Shown in pieces: positions 9,023 to 17,948 of a DNA stretch of 44,359 bases. The translations under genes were made by a program, and so were the position numbers. Under the pieces are notes generated by a model, which saw only the letters and a program-made list of their open reading frames with translations, had not been told where the DNA came from and did no database searches. Positions within the stretch are counted from its first letter, which is position 1; the number at the start of each line of letters is the position of its first letter. The stretch is from CAZWMK01 sp964635065 (GTDB lineage Bacteria; Pseudomonadota; Alphaproteobacteria; Sphingomonadales; Sphingomonadaceae): the NCBI GenBank assembly GCA_964635065.1, contig CAZWMK010000007.1, forward strand, positions 1 through 44,359. The letters are read 5' to 3'.

Positions 9023-9030
9023 CAGAAGCC

Positions 9031-9972
9031 ATGCACAAGAAAGCTTACCCGCCCATTCTTATCGGCACGCGTGGTTCGCCGCTCGCGCTCGCACAGGCCC
9101 GCATGGTGGCCGATGCCCTTTGCGCGGCGCATGGCTGGCCCGGCGAAGCCTGCGAACTGGTTGTCATCAACACCACTGGCGACCGTGTGCAGGACCGACC
9201 GCTCGCCGAAATCGGTGGCAAGGCGCTATGGACCAAGGAACTTGATACCGCAATCCACGATGGCCGCATCGATATTGCCGTCCATTCGATGAAGGATGTC
9301 GAAACCATCCGCCCCGGCACGCTGGCGATCGGCGCGATGCTCGTACGCGCCGATATACGGGACCGGCTGATTTCCCGCCATCCGGGCGGCTTTGGCGGCC
9401 TGCCGCAAGGCGCACGCCTTGGCACCTCCTCGCCGCGCCGCGCCGCGCAGGCGCGGGCCAGGCGCCCCGATCTTGTTGTCGTGCCCTATCGTGGCAATGT
9501 CGCCACCCGGCTTGCCAAGCTTGAGGCGGGCGAAGCAGACGCCACGCTTCTGGCCGCCGCTGGTCTCGCCCGGCTCGGCACGCCCGATATCGGCGAAGCC
9601 CTGTCGCCCGACCTGTTCCTCCCCGCCCCGGCGCAAGGCGCGATCGGCATCGAATACCGGGTTGACGAAACCGGCATGGCCGCACTGCTATCTGCCATCG
9701 ACCACCCACCGACCACGCAGGCCGTGATGGCCGAACGCGCACTGCTTGCAGCCCTGGGCGGCACCTGCCACACGCCGGTGGCGGCGCAAGCCCGGATCGA
9801 CGGCGACCAGCTTGCGCTCCGCGCCGAAATCCTGCTGCCCGATGGCAGCGAGCTTGTGGCTGACCATGCCGACAGCACGCTGGCTGATGCCGCCACCATG
9901 GCCGCAGACCTCGCCCACCGCCTGCTCGACCGCGCAAGTCCGGCACTGCGCGCGCTGTTCACCGGGGGCTGA
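9031..9972 (+). CDS. hemC: Porphobilinogen deaminase (hydroxymethylbilane synthase)
   Basis: Polymerises four porphobilinogen units into hydroxymethylbilane in heme/siroheme synthesis. The 313-aa protein shows IGTRGSPLALAQ (11-22), VHSMKDV (84-90), GTSSPRRAAQ (131-140), YRGNVATRL and the dipyrromethane-cofactor cysteine Cys246 in LGGTCHTPV. There is no strong ribosome-binding site before the ATG. The TGA stop lies in the same frame as the downstream hemD coding sequence. Confidence 0.97.
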   Translation: MHKKAYPPILIGTRGSPLALAQARMVADALCAAHGWPGEACELVVINTTGDRVQDRPLAEIGGKALWTKELDTAIHDGRIDIAVHSMKDVETIRPGTLAIGAMLVRADIRDRLISRHPGGFGGLPQGARLGTSSPRRAAQARARRPDLVVVPYRGNVATRLAKLEAGEADATLLAAAGLARLGTPDIGEALSPDLFLPAPAQGAIGIEYRVDETGMAALLSAIDHPPTTQAVMAERALLAALGGTCHTPVAAQARIDGDQLALRAEILLPDGSELVADHADSTLADAATMAADLAHRLLDRASPALRALFTGG

Positions 9973-9975
9973 GCC

Positions 9976-10680
9976 ATCGCCCGCATCCTTCTGACCCGCA
10001 GCGCCGCCGACTGTGCACGCACTGCACAAACGCTCGGCGCCTGCGGCCATGACGTCATGACATCGCCGCTTCTCCATCCTGTCGCCGTTGCATGGACGCC
10101 GCCCGCCTGCATGCCGGAGGCGCTGCTTCTGACCAGTGCCCATGCCGCGCAGCTGGCCGGACCTGACGCCAGCCGGTTCCGGGACCTGCCGGTACTGACG
10201 GTTGGCGCCCGCACTGCCGATGCCGCCAAAGCCGCTGGTTTTCGTCATGTGCTGCAACCGGCGGGCGTCGAAGACATCCACACACTGATGGCCCATCTCG
10301 CAACAACCGGTTTCCGGCGCCTGCTGCATCTGGCGGGCCGCGATCATGTCGACAGCGTCTTGCCGCAAGGCGTCACACTGGAGCGCCGCATCGTCTATCG
10401 CATCGATCTTGTGCCTGCGCTTGATGCGGATGCGTGTGACGCCCTGCGCGCTGGCGCGATCGACTGGGTCTTGCTTTATTCACCACGCACTGCCCGGCAC
10501 TTCGCAGCGCTTGCCGATGCCGCCGGACTACCGCGCGACCGCATTGCGCTTGCCGCCATCTCTGCAAATGCGGCACAAGCAACGGGCGCAGGCTGGCGGC
10601 AGATGGCCATCGCCACGCGCCCGACCGAGGCTGGTCTCTTGGCCATTGCCGGTTTGTCGTGCAACAGTGAAGGCGCATAG
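9976..10680 (+). CDS. hemD: Uroporphyrinogen-III synthase, unusual start
   Basis: Closes hydroxymethylbilane to uroporphyrinogen III. The family N-terminus normally holds a (I/V)LLTRP-like motif. Here the matching segment ARILLTRSAADC begins directly after the hemC stop, in the same frame, but no ATG, GTG or TTG precedes the ATG at 10057. Starting at 10057 would lose about 27 residues, including this strand. A GGGGG stretch (9964-9968) is well placed for the ATC codon at 9976. I therefore place the start there with caution; a base-call error (ATG read as ATC) or read-through from hemC are alternatives. The remainder is weakly conserved, as is usual for HemD, and includes LLHLAGRDH and the segment WVLLYSPRTARHF. 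Confidence 0.8.
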   Translation: MARILLTRSAADCARTAQTLGACGHDVMTSPLLHPVAVAWTPPACMPEALLLTSAHAAQLAGPDASRFRDLPVLTVGARTADAAKAAGFRHVLQPAGVEDIHTLMAHLATTGFRRLLHLAGRDHVDSVLPQGVTLERRIVYRIDLVPALDADACDALRAGAIDWVLLYSPRTARHFAALADAAGLPRDRIALAAISANAAQATGAGWRQMAIATRPTEAGLLAIAGLSCNSEGA

Positions 10681-11721
10681 ATGCGAAACGAAGGACAGGG
10701 CGGCATGGACCAGCAGAATGGCCCGACAGGCAGCGAAGCGCGCGGCGGCAGCCGGATGGCATGGGCCATTGCCCTGATTCTCGCCGTGTTCATTGTCGGC
10801 CTGCTTGGCAGTCCGTGGCTCGAAACCAAATTGCGCAGCACCTTGCCCGGCTTTGACGCCCTGCCCGGCAGCCCCGCCCGTCTTGACGAGCGGCTGGACA
10901 ATGCCAACCGGCGCATCCGCGCACTGGAACAGCAACTGGCCGCACTCAAGGCGGCACCCAAAGCCAATGCTGGCGTTGCTGCTGCGGATTCAACAGAACT
11001 GGCACGGCTCGAAGAACGGCTGGACAATCTTGGTACGTTACGAACGCAAGACGATCAGCGCATCGATTATCTGACAGCCGAAGTCGCACGCGTTGCCACC
11101 CGCATCGATGAAACGCAGCGCAACACCAATGCCTCGATCGCCGCCGCCGCCTCGGGCGCAGAGCGTGCACAGGCTGTGCTGTTGATCACGACCGTGCGCC
11201 GTGCGCTCGAAACCGGTCAGCCGCTTGGCGGTCTGGAAGCGAGCCTGCGCCAGACGTTCGACACCGCGCCGCCCGCGACGCTGGACGCCGTGCAGCGCCT
11301 TGCCCAGTCGCCCGCACCCTTGCCGCTGCTGCAACAGCAACTGGCCCGGCTTGCGCCTGCACTGGCTGTGCAGACCGAGAGCAATAACAACAAGACCGGC
11401 CTGTGGGCGCAGATGCAGTCTGCCCTGTCGAACATGGTCGTGCTTCGCCGCAGCGACACGACGCGCGCGCCCGATACCGCAAGCCTCTTGACCCGCGCCG
11501 AAGGACGACTGGAACGCGGCGATGTCGCGGGCGCCATCGCGGTCGTGCGCCAGATGCCTGTTGCGGTGCAACGCCGGGCGGGCAACTGGCTTGCCGCCGC
11601 CGAGCGCCATGTCGCCGGCATGAGGGCTTTGACCGACCTTGAACTGATCGCCTTGGCACCCGTCGCACCTGCCGTCGTGCCAAGCGCCAACGCGCCGGTG
11701 GTCGCTGCCCCGGCGATCTGA
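10681..11721 (+). CDS. Mic60/mitofilin-like inner-membrane protein
   Basis: A 346-aa protein with a short basic/polar N-terminus, one membrane helix (about 26-44, MAWAIALILAVFIVGLLG), a long coiled-coil region (about 60-150, heptad-like LDERLDNANRRIRALEQQLAALK and LARLEERLDNL) and a helical C-terminal part (about 155-320). This layout and its position after hemC-hemD match the alphaproteobacterial Mic60 family (COG4223), known from heme operons and linked to shaping of intracytoplasmic membranes. The start codon follows the hemD stop directly; an ATG at 10705 with its own purine-rich site is an alternative. The identification rests on architecture and context. Confidence 0.78.
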   Translation: MRNEGQGGMDQQNGPTGSEARGGSRMAWAIALILAVFIVGLLGSPWLETKLRSTLPGFDALPGSPARLDERLDNANRRIRALEQQLAALKAAPKANAGVAAADSTELARLEERLDNLGTLRTQDDQRIDYLTAEVARVATRIDETQRNTNASIAAAASGAERAQAVLLITTVRRALETGQPLGGLEASLRQTFDTAPPATLDAVQRLAQSPAPLPLLQQQLARLAPALAVQTESNNNKTGLWAQMQSALSNMVVLRRSDTTRAPDTASLLTRAEGRLERGDVAGAIAVVRQMPVAVQRRAGNWLAAAERHVAGMRALTDLELIALAPVAPAVVPSANAPVVAAPAI

Positions 11722-11750
11722 GCGGGCGACAGGGAACTATACAGCGCGGC

Positions 11751-11954
11751 TCAGCTGCAACTGTCGAGCAAGGCCATCACGAAAAAGGTGATGATCACGA
11801 CAAGACAGCCGACCGTCTTGTCGGCACAGCCCGGCAGCCGGGCGCGCGGCATCCGCACAGGCCTCGCCTGAAATTCGTGCCCGCAATAACGGCAGATCAG
11901 GGCCGCCGCCTTGATCTCCTCGGCGCAGCGCGGGCAGGTCTTGGTGTCCATCAT
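11751..11954 (-). CDS. Small zinc-ribbon membrane protein
   Basis: A 67-aa protein. The N-terminus is a zinc ribbon, CPRC (7-10) and CRYC (21-24), in the pattern CPxCAEEIKxxAxxCRYCGHEF typical of small zinc-ribbon (UPF0547-type) proteins. A single hydrophobic helix follows at about 47-66 (CLVVIITFFVMALL). Function is unknown. A GGAGGG site lies directly upstream; the second ATG (11951) fits its spacing slightly better. It converges on the mic60-like gene. Confidence 0.65.
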   Translation of the reverse strand: MMDTKTCPRCAEEIKAAALICRYCGHEFQARPVRMPRARLPGCADKTVGCLVVIITFFVMALLDSCS

Positions 11955-12082
11955 CCCTCCATGCCCGTCCTGTGACGGTGCATGGCCGGATCATGGTATG
12001 AATTTCCTAAGAATTTGCCGCGTCCCCGGTCCGCCATGCCGCGCTTTCGCACAGACCCGGCCATTCCGCATTCGTCGCCCAT

Positions 12083-12117
12083 AAAAAATGGCTCCATGCC
12101 GCGGGGCATGGAGCCAT
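12083..12117 (-). terminator. Strong intrinsic terminator of the TonB-receptor gene
   Basis: A perfect 12-bp stem, TGGCTCCATGCC (12089-12100) with GGCATGGAGCCA (12105-12116), has a GCGG tetraloop. On the minus strand it is followed by six T (AAAAAA at 12083-12088 on plus). It lies 22 nt past the receptor stop codon. Confidence 0.93.
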
Positions 12118-12138
12118 ATAAGTAGAGGGAATGTCAGG

Positions 12139-14544
12139 TCAGAAACGATAGCTGGCCTGCAGGGCCACTTCGCGCGGACGACCAATCACGCCGTGCAGTT
12201 CACCCGCGAGACCGCCCGGACGGGCCGACGACACCAGCAGATAATATTTGTTGGTGAGGTTGCGACCGATCACCGCCAGTTCCCACTTGTCATTCACGTC
12301 ATGCAGACGGACCGTGGCGTCAATCGTGGTGAACTTCGGCTGTTCGGCATAGGGCGCGCCATCGTCCTGCGTGCGATAGGACGAACTGTGCTTGACCTGC
12401 CCCGACAGACCGATGTTCATCGCAGACGTAATCGGCGTGTCATAGCTGAAGCCCGCCGTCAGAACCCATTCCGGCGCCTTCGATAGCGGATCGCCCGCAC
12501 GGTCGGTCTGGCGCGAGACGGCGCCGGTGGCCGAGACGACGTTGACGCAACCGGTCGCTGCGGTCTGGCCCGCCCAGCACGGCGCGTTCGGAAAGCGGGT
12601 GATGTTGGCCTTGTTGTATGACAGGCCAGCCTGCAGCGAAAGATCGTCGGTCGCCTGATAGTTGGCGTCGAATTCAAAGCCCTTGGTCACGGCGTCAGCG
12701 GCGTTACGCACGAAGTTGATGAACAGCCCCTGAGCGGTCGTCTCCGGCATCACGAGCTGCAAGCCCTTGAGCTTGTAACGATAGAGCACCGACGAGAAGC
12801 TCAGGCGACGGTCAAGCAGGCTGCCCTTGATACCGAGTTCAACGCCCTTCGATTTTTCCGGACCGAAACCGATCGAGTCATCGGTCAGGTTCGCGGTGAT
12901 CGTTGTCGGGATCGACGCGCCGCCCGATTTATAGCCGGTCTTGTAGGCGGCATAGATGTTGAGATCGCGCGTCGGCTTGTAGCTCAGCGTGACTTCGGGC
13001 GAGACATTGTTGTCCTTGAAGCGGTTATTCAGGAACACGCCTTGCGGCATGATGTTGAACGCTGCCGGCACGCGCGGATCGACATAGGTGTTACCTTCGA
13101 TCGTTGTCTTCTTTTCATGCGTGTAGCGCGCACCGCCCGCCAGTTCGATCTGATCGGTCAGGTCGAGGATGATCTGGCCAAAGGCCGAAATGGCAGTATT
13201 GGTGATTTCATGGGTACGGTAGGTCTGGTTGGTCGCACCCGTGACCGGGCTGGCCGATAGTTGCAGCGGGAAGCGCGTGCCGATGTCGCCATTACGCTTG
13301 CTGTCTTCGTAGTAGACGCCGCCCGCAACGTTCAGCATGCCGTCGAAGTCGGTGTTGAAGCGCAGCTCCTGCGTGAACAGCTTCGACTTTTCCGTGACAT
13401 AGCCCGGATAGCGGGTAAAGCTGGTATAACCATAGTTCGACAGCGTCTTGAAGTCGCCATAGCTGTAGCCGGTGACCGATTCAAAGGCGATATCGCCCAT
13501 CTCGTAACGCAGCTTGAAGGTGGTCAGGAAACTGTCGACCGTCGACCACAGCTGGCCATCCTTCTTGGTGCCGCCCGGATAGCCGGCTTCGATGCCAACC
13601 GGCAGACCGCCCGACGAGATATTGCGGTCCGCACGGCAATCGCCGGTCGGATCGGCAATGCCATTTGTATCGGTCGGCCGCGTGATGCCATCCGCGCAGC
13701 GCACTGGCTGCGAGACATTGCCCATGCCGTCATCGCGATAAATGTTGCCAAGCGCCTTCAGCTCAGCACTGAAATCGCTTGTCGGCTCCCATTTGAGCGT
13801 CAGGCGGCCGGTCAGAATGTCGTTGGTGACTGCGCGGCCATTGCCGCCACGACGCAACGGGAAAGAGGCATCGGTCGGGTTCGGGCCATCAACGGCATTA
13901 TTCCGGAGATAGCCCGCCATGTCGCTGTAACGCACGGCAAGGCGCGCGCCGAACGTGTCGCTGAGCGGGCCAGAGACATAGCCTTCGACATATTTTTCAT
14001 CGGCAACGACTTCATAGCCAAGCTTGACGCCCGCTTCGAACGTGTCGGTCGGCCCCTTGCTGCGGACCGAGATCACGCCACCCGGGCTGTTCTTACCGAA
14101 GAAGAGCGCCTGCGGGCCTTTCAGGACTTCGACCTGCTCGACGTCGAAGAAGGCGACATTGGTAATGAAGCCACGACTGATCTGCATGCCGTCGATGTTG
14201 ACCGAAACGGTCTGATCGATGCCAAAATCGTTGAAAGTCGAACCCACGCCGCGGATGGTCATGCTGGCGCCAGTGCCCGAAGCGGCCTTGACGATGGTCA
14301 CGTTCGGCACGAGCGATGACATGGCATTGAGGTCGTTGACATTATATTTGGCCAGCATGTCGGACGACAGGGCCGCAATCGCCACCGGAACATCAAGCAG
14401 GCTTTCCGCGCGTTTACGCGCCGTCACCACGATGTCCTGCATTTCCGATCCATCCTGCGCATATGCCGGACTGGACAGGCCGGCAGCACCGACCACTGCG
14501 GCCATCAGGCCCGTAACGCCCATCATCGACTTCGTCATACGCAT
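12139..14544 (-). CDS. TonB-dependent outer-membrane receptor
   Basis: An 801-aa outer-membrane gated channel. It has a signal peptide (about 1-29, cleaved after AYA), a TonB box QDIVVTARKR (about 36-45), a plug domain (about 50-160: VPVAIAALS, MTIRGVG, VEVLKGPQALFFGKNSPGGVISV) and a 22-strand-type barrel ending in the aromatic C-terminal ASYRF. Sphingomonads use such receptors widely for uptake of aromatic and steroid-like compounds as well as iron chelates; the substrate here is unknown. It is monocistronic, with its own promoter and terminator, at the edge of the catabolic region. The start is supported by an AGGGGGA site 8 nt upstream. Confidence 0.95.
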   Translation of the reverse strand: MRMTKSMMGVTGLMAAVVGAAGLSSPAYAQDGSEMQDIVVTARKRAESLLDVPVAIAALSSDMLAKYNVNDLNAMSSLVPNVTIVKAASGTGASMTIRGVGSTFNDFGIDQTVSVNIDGMQISRGFITNVAFFDVEQVEVLKGPQALFFGKNSPGGVISVRSKGPTDTFEAGVKLGYEVVADEKYVEGYVSGPLSDTFGARLAVRYSDMAGYLRNNAVDGPNPTDASFPLRRGGNGRAVTNDILTGRLTLKWEPTSDFSAELKALGNIYRDDGMGNVSQPVRCADGITRPTDTNGIADPTGDCRADRNISSGGLPVGIEAGYPGGTKKDGQLWSTVDSFLTTFKLRYEMGDIAFESVTGYSYGDFKTLSNYGYTSFTRYPGYVTEKSKLFTQELRFNTDFDGMLNVAGGVYYEDSKRNGDIGTRFPLQLSASPVTGATNQTYRTHEITNTAISAFGQIILDLTDQIELAGGARYTHEKKTTIEGNTYVDPRVPAAFNIMPQGVFLNNRFKDNNVSPEVTLSYKPTRDLNIYAAYKTGYKSGGASIPTTITANLTDDSIGFGPEKSKGVELGIKGSLLDRRLSFSSVLYRYKLKGLQLVMPETTAQGLFINFVRNAADAVTKGFEFDANYQATDDLSLQAGLSYNKANITRFPNAPCWAGQTAATGCVNVVSATGAVSRQTDRAGDPLSKAPEWVLTAGFSYDTPITSAMNIGLSGQVKHSSSYRTQDDGAPYAEQPKFTTIDATVRLHDVNDKWELAVIGRNLTNKYYLLVSSARPGGLAGELHGVIGRPREVALQASYRF

Positions 14545-14600
14545 TTATCCATCCCCCTTGTTGCGGTCCTGAACGAGCCATAATATATATCGCGTATCAA

Positions 14601-14629
14601 TTTATATCCTGCAGGAAATCGATCGTCAA
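14601..14629 (-). promoter_or_regulatory. Sigma70-type promoter of the TonB receptor
   Basis: On the minus strand, -35 TTGACG (14629-14624) and -10 TATAAA (14606-14601) are separated by exactly 17 nt. This predicts a transcript start near 14594 and a leader of about 50 nt. The surrounding DNA is AT-rich against the background. Confidence 0.7.
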
Positions 14630-14750
14630 TAAACGAAGGCGCGTTATATTTTTTATAGAGAATGCAGCACTTTCGCCCATGAACCGGTTCCTTGATTGCC
14701 GCCGGGATGGCAGATAAGCATACATGAACTAATTTTGGGGAGCATTTGCC

Positions 14751-15761
14751 ATGTCCGCTGCGTCTGCCAGCAATCCTGTGCCCGCAATGATGCGCGCCAT
14801 TGTCGTGAACGGCGGCACCGGCGACGCCGACAGCCTCGCCGTCAGCACCATAGCCTGCCCGGCGCCAGGCCCCGGCGAAATCCTGATCCGTGTTTCAGCG
14901 GCAGGCGTCAACCGCCCCGACATTGCACAGCGCCAGGGCCTTTATCCGCCGCCGCCCGGCGCGTCCGACATCATCGGCCTTGAAGTTGCCGGCACTGTCG
15001 CGGCGCTTGGCGCGGGCGCGTCGCGCTGGGCGGTTGGCGATGCCGTGTGCGCTCTCTTGCCCGGCGGCGGCTATGCTGAATATGCCGTGGTCGACGCCCG
15101 CCATGCGCTGCCTGTGCCAAAAGGCTTCGACATGATCGCCGCCGCCGCCTTGCCGGAGACGATTTTCACTGTCTGGACAAATCTGTTCGAACGCGGACGA
15201 CTGAAAGCAGGCGACACCGCTCTGATCCATGGTGCCAACAGCGGTATCGGCAGCATTGCGATCCTGATGGCAAAAGCCTCGGGCGCCCGCGTATTCGCAA
15301 CCGCGCGTGGTCCGGAAAAAACCGCCCGCGCCAAAGCACTTGGTGCGGACCTGGCAATAGACGTCATGACAGAAGATTTCGTTGCCCCGGTTCAGGCGGC
15401 CGGTGGGGTCGATGTCGTTCTCGACATAGCGGGCGGCAGCTATTTCGAGCGCAACATCGCCGTTCTCAAGCCGGACGGCCGCCTTGCGCAGATCGCCTTT
15501 CTTGACGGGCCAAGCGCGACCATCGATTTCCGCACCCTGCTGTTCAAGCGCCTGACCATCACCGGATCGACGCTGCGGGGCCGCGATGCCGAGGAAAAGG
15601 CGCGCCTGACGCGCGAAATCGAGACGCATGTCTGGCCGTGGCTGGAAAGCGGCGCGGTGCGTCCGCTCATTGACCGCAGCTTCCCGCTCGAACAAGCCAG
15701 CGACGCGCACCGTCTGCTGGAGAGCGGCGCGCAGTTCGGCAAGGCAGTTTTAACGCTTTAG
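14751..15761 (+). CDS. NAD(P)H-quinone oxidoreductase, zinc-free MDR family (PIG3/zeta-crystallin-like)
   Basis: A 336-aa zinc-independent medium-chain reductase. It has the MDR N-terminal segment ISAAGVNRPDIAQRQG-like (RVSAAGVNRPDIAQRQG), a nucleotide-binding fold with IHGANSGIGSIAI (about 161-173) and the C-terminal quinone-reductase signature region IDRSFPLEQASDAHRLLESG. The zinc-ligand cysteines of alcohol dehydrogenases are absent. It probably reduces quinones or alpha,beta-unsaturated carbonyls with NADPH. GGGGAG 10 nt upstream supports the start; an ATG at 14790 gives a shorter form. It is divergent from the TonB receptor. Confidence 0.88.
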   Translation: MSAASASNPVPAMMRAIVVNGGTGDADSLAVSTIACPAPGPGEILIRVSAAGVNRPDIAQRQGLYPPPPGASDIIGLEVAGTVAALGAGASRWAVGDAVCALLPGGGYAEYAVVDARHALPVPKGFDMIAAAALPETIFTVWTNLFERGRLKAGDTALIHGANSGIGSIAILMAKASGARVFATARGPEKTARAKALGADLAIDVMTEDFVAPVQAAGGVDVVLDIAGGSYFERNIAVLKPDGRLAQIAFLDGPSATIDFRTLLFKRLTITGSTLRGRDAEEKARLTREIETHVWPWLESGAVRPLIDRSFPLEQASDAHRLLESGAQFGKAVLTL

Positions 15762-15890
15762 GGCTTTTTCCGTTGAAGTCGAAGCGAGTGGAAAGAACCA
15801 CGCTCAAGTGCTGCGCGTGCCCGTCGCCGTGTCCGGTCAAATCTGATCGGGCACGGCCTGAGACGCAGATGCCGCACTTGGCAGCCTTGC

Positions 15891-15909
15891 GCCTGTTATT
15901 GTAACAGGC
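15891..15909. promoter_or_regulatory. Operator-like inverted repeat upstream of tetR
   Basis: GCCTGTTATTGTAACAGGC has perfect 8-bp arms around a 3-nt centre and lies 42 nt before the regulator's start. The TGTTA/TAACA core resembles sites used by TetR-family dimers, so it is a good candidate for autoregulation. Confidence 0.6.
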
Positions 15910-15951
15910 ATCACACAGGCCGAAGGCGGATAACATGACAAAGGATTGCCC

Positions 15952-16698
15952 GTGAGCGAGCAGATCGACGAAGAAGTGCTTGCGCTGCATCCGGAAAAGC
16001 AGCTCATCTATTCGAGCACGTCGATCCATGAGCGGCGGCGCCGCATCCTCAAGGAAGCGCGCAAGATGATCGCCGAGCATGGGCTGGAAGGCTTCAGTAT
16101 CCGCGCGCTCTGCCGTCAGGCCGATGTCGCGCAGCGCACGCTTTACAACGCCTTCCAGAACAAGGACCGCATCATAGCACTCGCAATTCGCGAGGCTTAT
16201 GAAGATGTGAACCGCTACATGCGTTATCGCACGGCGGCCGATACGCTCGAAGGCATTATCGACCGCCTGATCGCCGTCAACCGTCGCAACCTGAAGGCGC
16301 GCAACTATACGCGCGCAGTCACCGCCATCTATTTCGCGCCCAGCGTCAGCACCGACATCTGGCAGGCACTGCGCGGCATGGTGTTCCTTAACCTGCGTCA
16401 GTGGCTCGACCGCGTGGAAAAGGATGGCGAGTTGCAGGACTGGGTCGACGTCGAGGCCCTGGCAGGCGATGTCGCCAACATCGAATATGCCACGATCAAC
16501 GACTGGGCCCAGGGGCGCCTTGACGACGAAACCTATCTGACCCGGCTGATCACTGCTGTCCTGTCTCTGACCGCAGGCGCCACGCGCGGGCGGACGCATG
16601 ACGAAGCAGTGGCTATGCTGCGCGCCATCCGTCAGAGTGGCAAGCTGCCGGAATTTCCAAACCCGGTCTATGTCCCGCCGATGGACAGCGACGCCTGA
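15952..16698 (+). CDS. TetR/AcrR family transcriptional regulator
   Basis: A 248-aa regulator with an N-terminal helix-turn-helix (about 24-70): ILKEARKMIAEHGLEGFSIRALCRQ, then VAQRTLYNAFQNKDRI, the typical DNA-recognition helix. The C-terminal part is a helical ligand-binding domain of unknown ligand. I chose GTG at 15952 because AAGGA (15941-15945) lies 6 nt upstream; TTG at 15946 is too close. Its neighbour set (Rieske oxygenases, TonB receptor) suggests control of the catabolic genes. It converges on the first Rieske gene with only 9 nt between stops. Confidence 0.92.
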   Translation: MSEQIDEEVLALHPEKQLIYSSTSIHERRRRILKEARKMIAEHGLEGFSIRALCRQADVAQRTLYNAFQNKDRIIALAIREAYEDVNRYMRYRTAADTLEGIIDRLIAVNRRNLKARNYTRAVTAIYFAPSVSTDIWQALRGMVFLNLRQWLDRVEKDGELQDWVDVEALAGDVANIEYATINDWAQGRLDDETYLTRLITAVLSLTAGATRGRTHDEAVAMLRAIRQSGKLPEFPNPVYVPPMDSDA

Positions 16699-16707
16699 CC
16701 AGACGCG

Positions 16708-17931
16708 TCAGCGTGGCTGCTCCATCAGCGGCATAAGGCGCGGCGTCACGCGCAACTCCGGCGGAATGCGGTCGATGCCGATACGGCGGTCGATCTCTTC
16801 ATGTGTCCAGTAGATGCGGCGTTCCTGATAGCTGGTCAGCATGCCCGTGACCGCCCCCGCCTGCATCGACGCCTGGATCGACCCAAGATTGGCCATGTCC
16901 TCGTCGAGCACCTTGTCGAAGGCCGGCGCCGCCTTGTCCCAATAGCCGGGCCGGGATCCGTCTCCCCAGTCGGGCGCCAGAGCCACCACCTGCATTTCAC
17001 AGCTGTCGACGCCACGCGGCCAGAACATCATGAACTGCACGAAAATCGAACGAAACGGCGTGATGACGTTCGGGAAGAGACAATAGGCCGTACTCGACGA
17101 CCGGTGCAGTTCGGTTGCGCCCGCGATGTTCGGCGTGTCGGGCGAATCCATACCCAGCGTTTCAAGTGCCCATGGCTGATAACCCGTCACCATGCGCGAA
17201 TGCCCCCACGGCAGCAGGCCGATGGCGCAGGCGCGGTTGTTGAGCGCCTTGCCAATCGACTGCTGGTGGATCGTGGTGATGTGATAGACTTCCTGAAAGG
17301 CATCGACCGCTGCCTTCCAGTTGCAGTTGATCATCGAACTGCGGCGGTGGACGACGCGCAGCTTCTCGACCTCCATGCACGCCCATTCGGGCGCAAGCGG
17401 CGCCACCGTCTCGGCCAGCGGCTTCGCATCCGGATCGAGGTTGACGAATACCCAGCCTGCCCAGACCTCGGCCTTGACCGGCACCAGCGCACGCGTTCCC
17501 TTGTCGAGACCGCAGAAGTCGTATTCGTCGGGCACGCCGACCAGCTTTCCGGTGAGGTCATAGGACCAGCTGTGATACTGGCAGCGCAGAAGATTACCCT
17601 GACCCGCATCCTCGGCGGTCAAGGCCGCACCGCGATGACGGCAACTGTTGTAAAAGGCGCGCACGACATCGTCCTTGCCGCGCACGATCAGGATCGCTGG
17701 TCCCAGTTTGCGCCAGACAACATAACTGCCCGCTTTCGGCAATTCCTCCATCCGGGCGGCGGGCAGCCATGCTTTGTTGAACACATATTCCTGCTCAAGC
17801 GCGGCAAAATCGGCACGCGTATAACGCCCTGCCGGAATTTCCGGCAGCGCGGCAAAGCCCGCAGGCGCGGTCTTGCGGCTGGCTTCGGATTCCAGTTCCG
17901 CGCGGATGCGCTGTTCAAGTGCGGCGTCCAT
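16708..17931 (-). CDS. Rieske oxygenase alpha subunit 1
   Basis: A 407-aa aromatic ring-hydroxylating-type oxygenase large subunit. The Rieske [2Fe-2S] ligands are Cys97, His99, Cys117 and His120. The mononuclear iron site shows His217 and His222 in EVYHITTIH, with a Glu (214) at the usual bridging-Asp position and an acidic DEDMAN segment near the C-terminus as third ligand. The reaction would be O2-dependent hydroxylation or demethylation of an unknown substrate, needing electrons from a reductase/ferredoxin not present in the window. The true start is ATG 17931; the longer open frame to 18576 is antisense to the next gene. Last gene of a five-gene leftward operon. Confidence 0.93.
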   Translation of the reverse strand: MDAALEQRIRAELESEASRKTAPAGFAALPEIPAGRYTRADFAALEQEYVFNKAWLPAARMEELPKAGSYVVWRKLGPAILIVRGKDDVVRAFYNSCRHRGAALTAEDAGQGNLLRCQYHSWSYDLTGKLVGVPDEYDFCGLDKGTRALVPVKAEVWAGWVFVNLDPDAKPLAETVAPLAPEWACMEVEKLRVVHRRSSMINCNWKAAVDAFQEVYHITTIHQQSIGKALNNRACAIGLLPWGHSRMVTGYQPWALETLGMDSPDTPNIAGATELHRSSSTAYCLFPNVITPFRSIFVQFMMFWPRGVDSCEMQVVALAPDWGDGSRPGYWDKAAPAFDKVLDEDMANLGSIQASMQAGAVTGMLTSYQERRIYWTHEEIDRRIGIDRIPPELRVTPRLMPLMEQPR

Positions 17932-17948
17932 GGTGCGTCCTTCTTCCG

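Noticed and set aside
13261..14319. 352-codon frame opposite the TonB receptor
   Set aside because: Antisense to a clear receptor gene; composition is Arg/Ala-rich with no family pattern.
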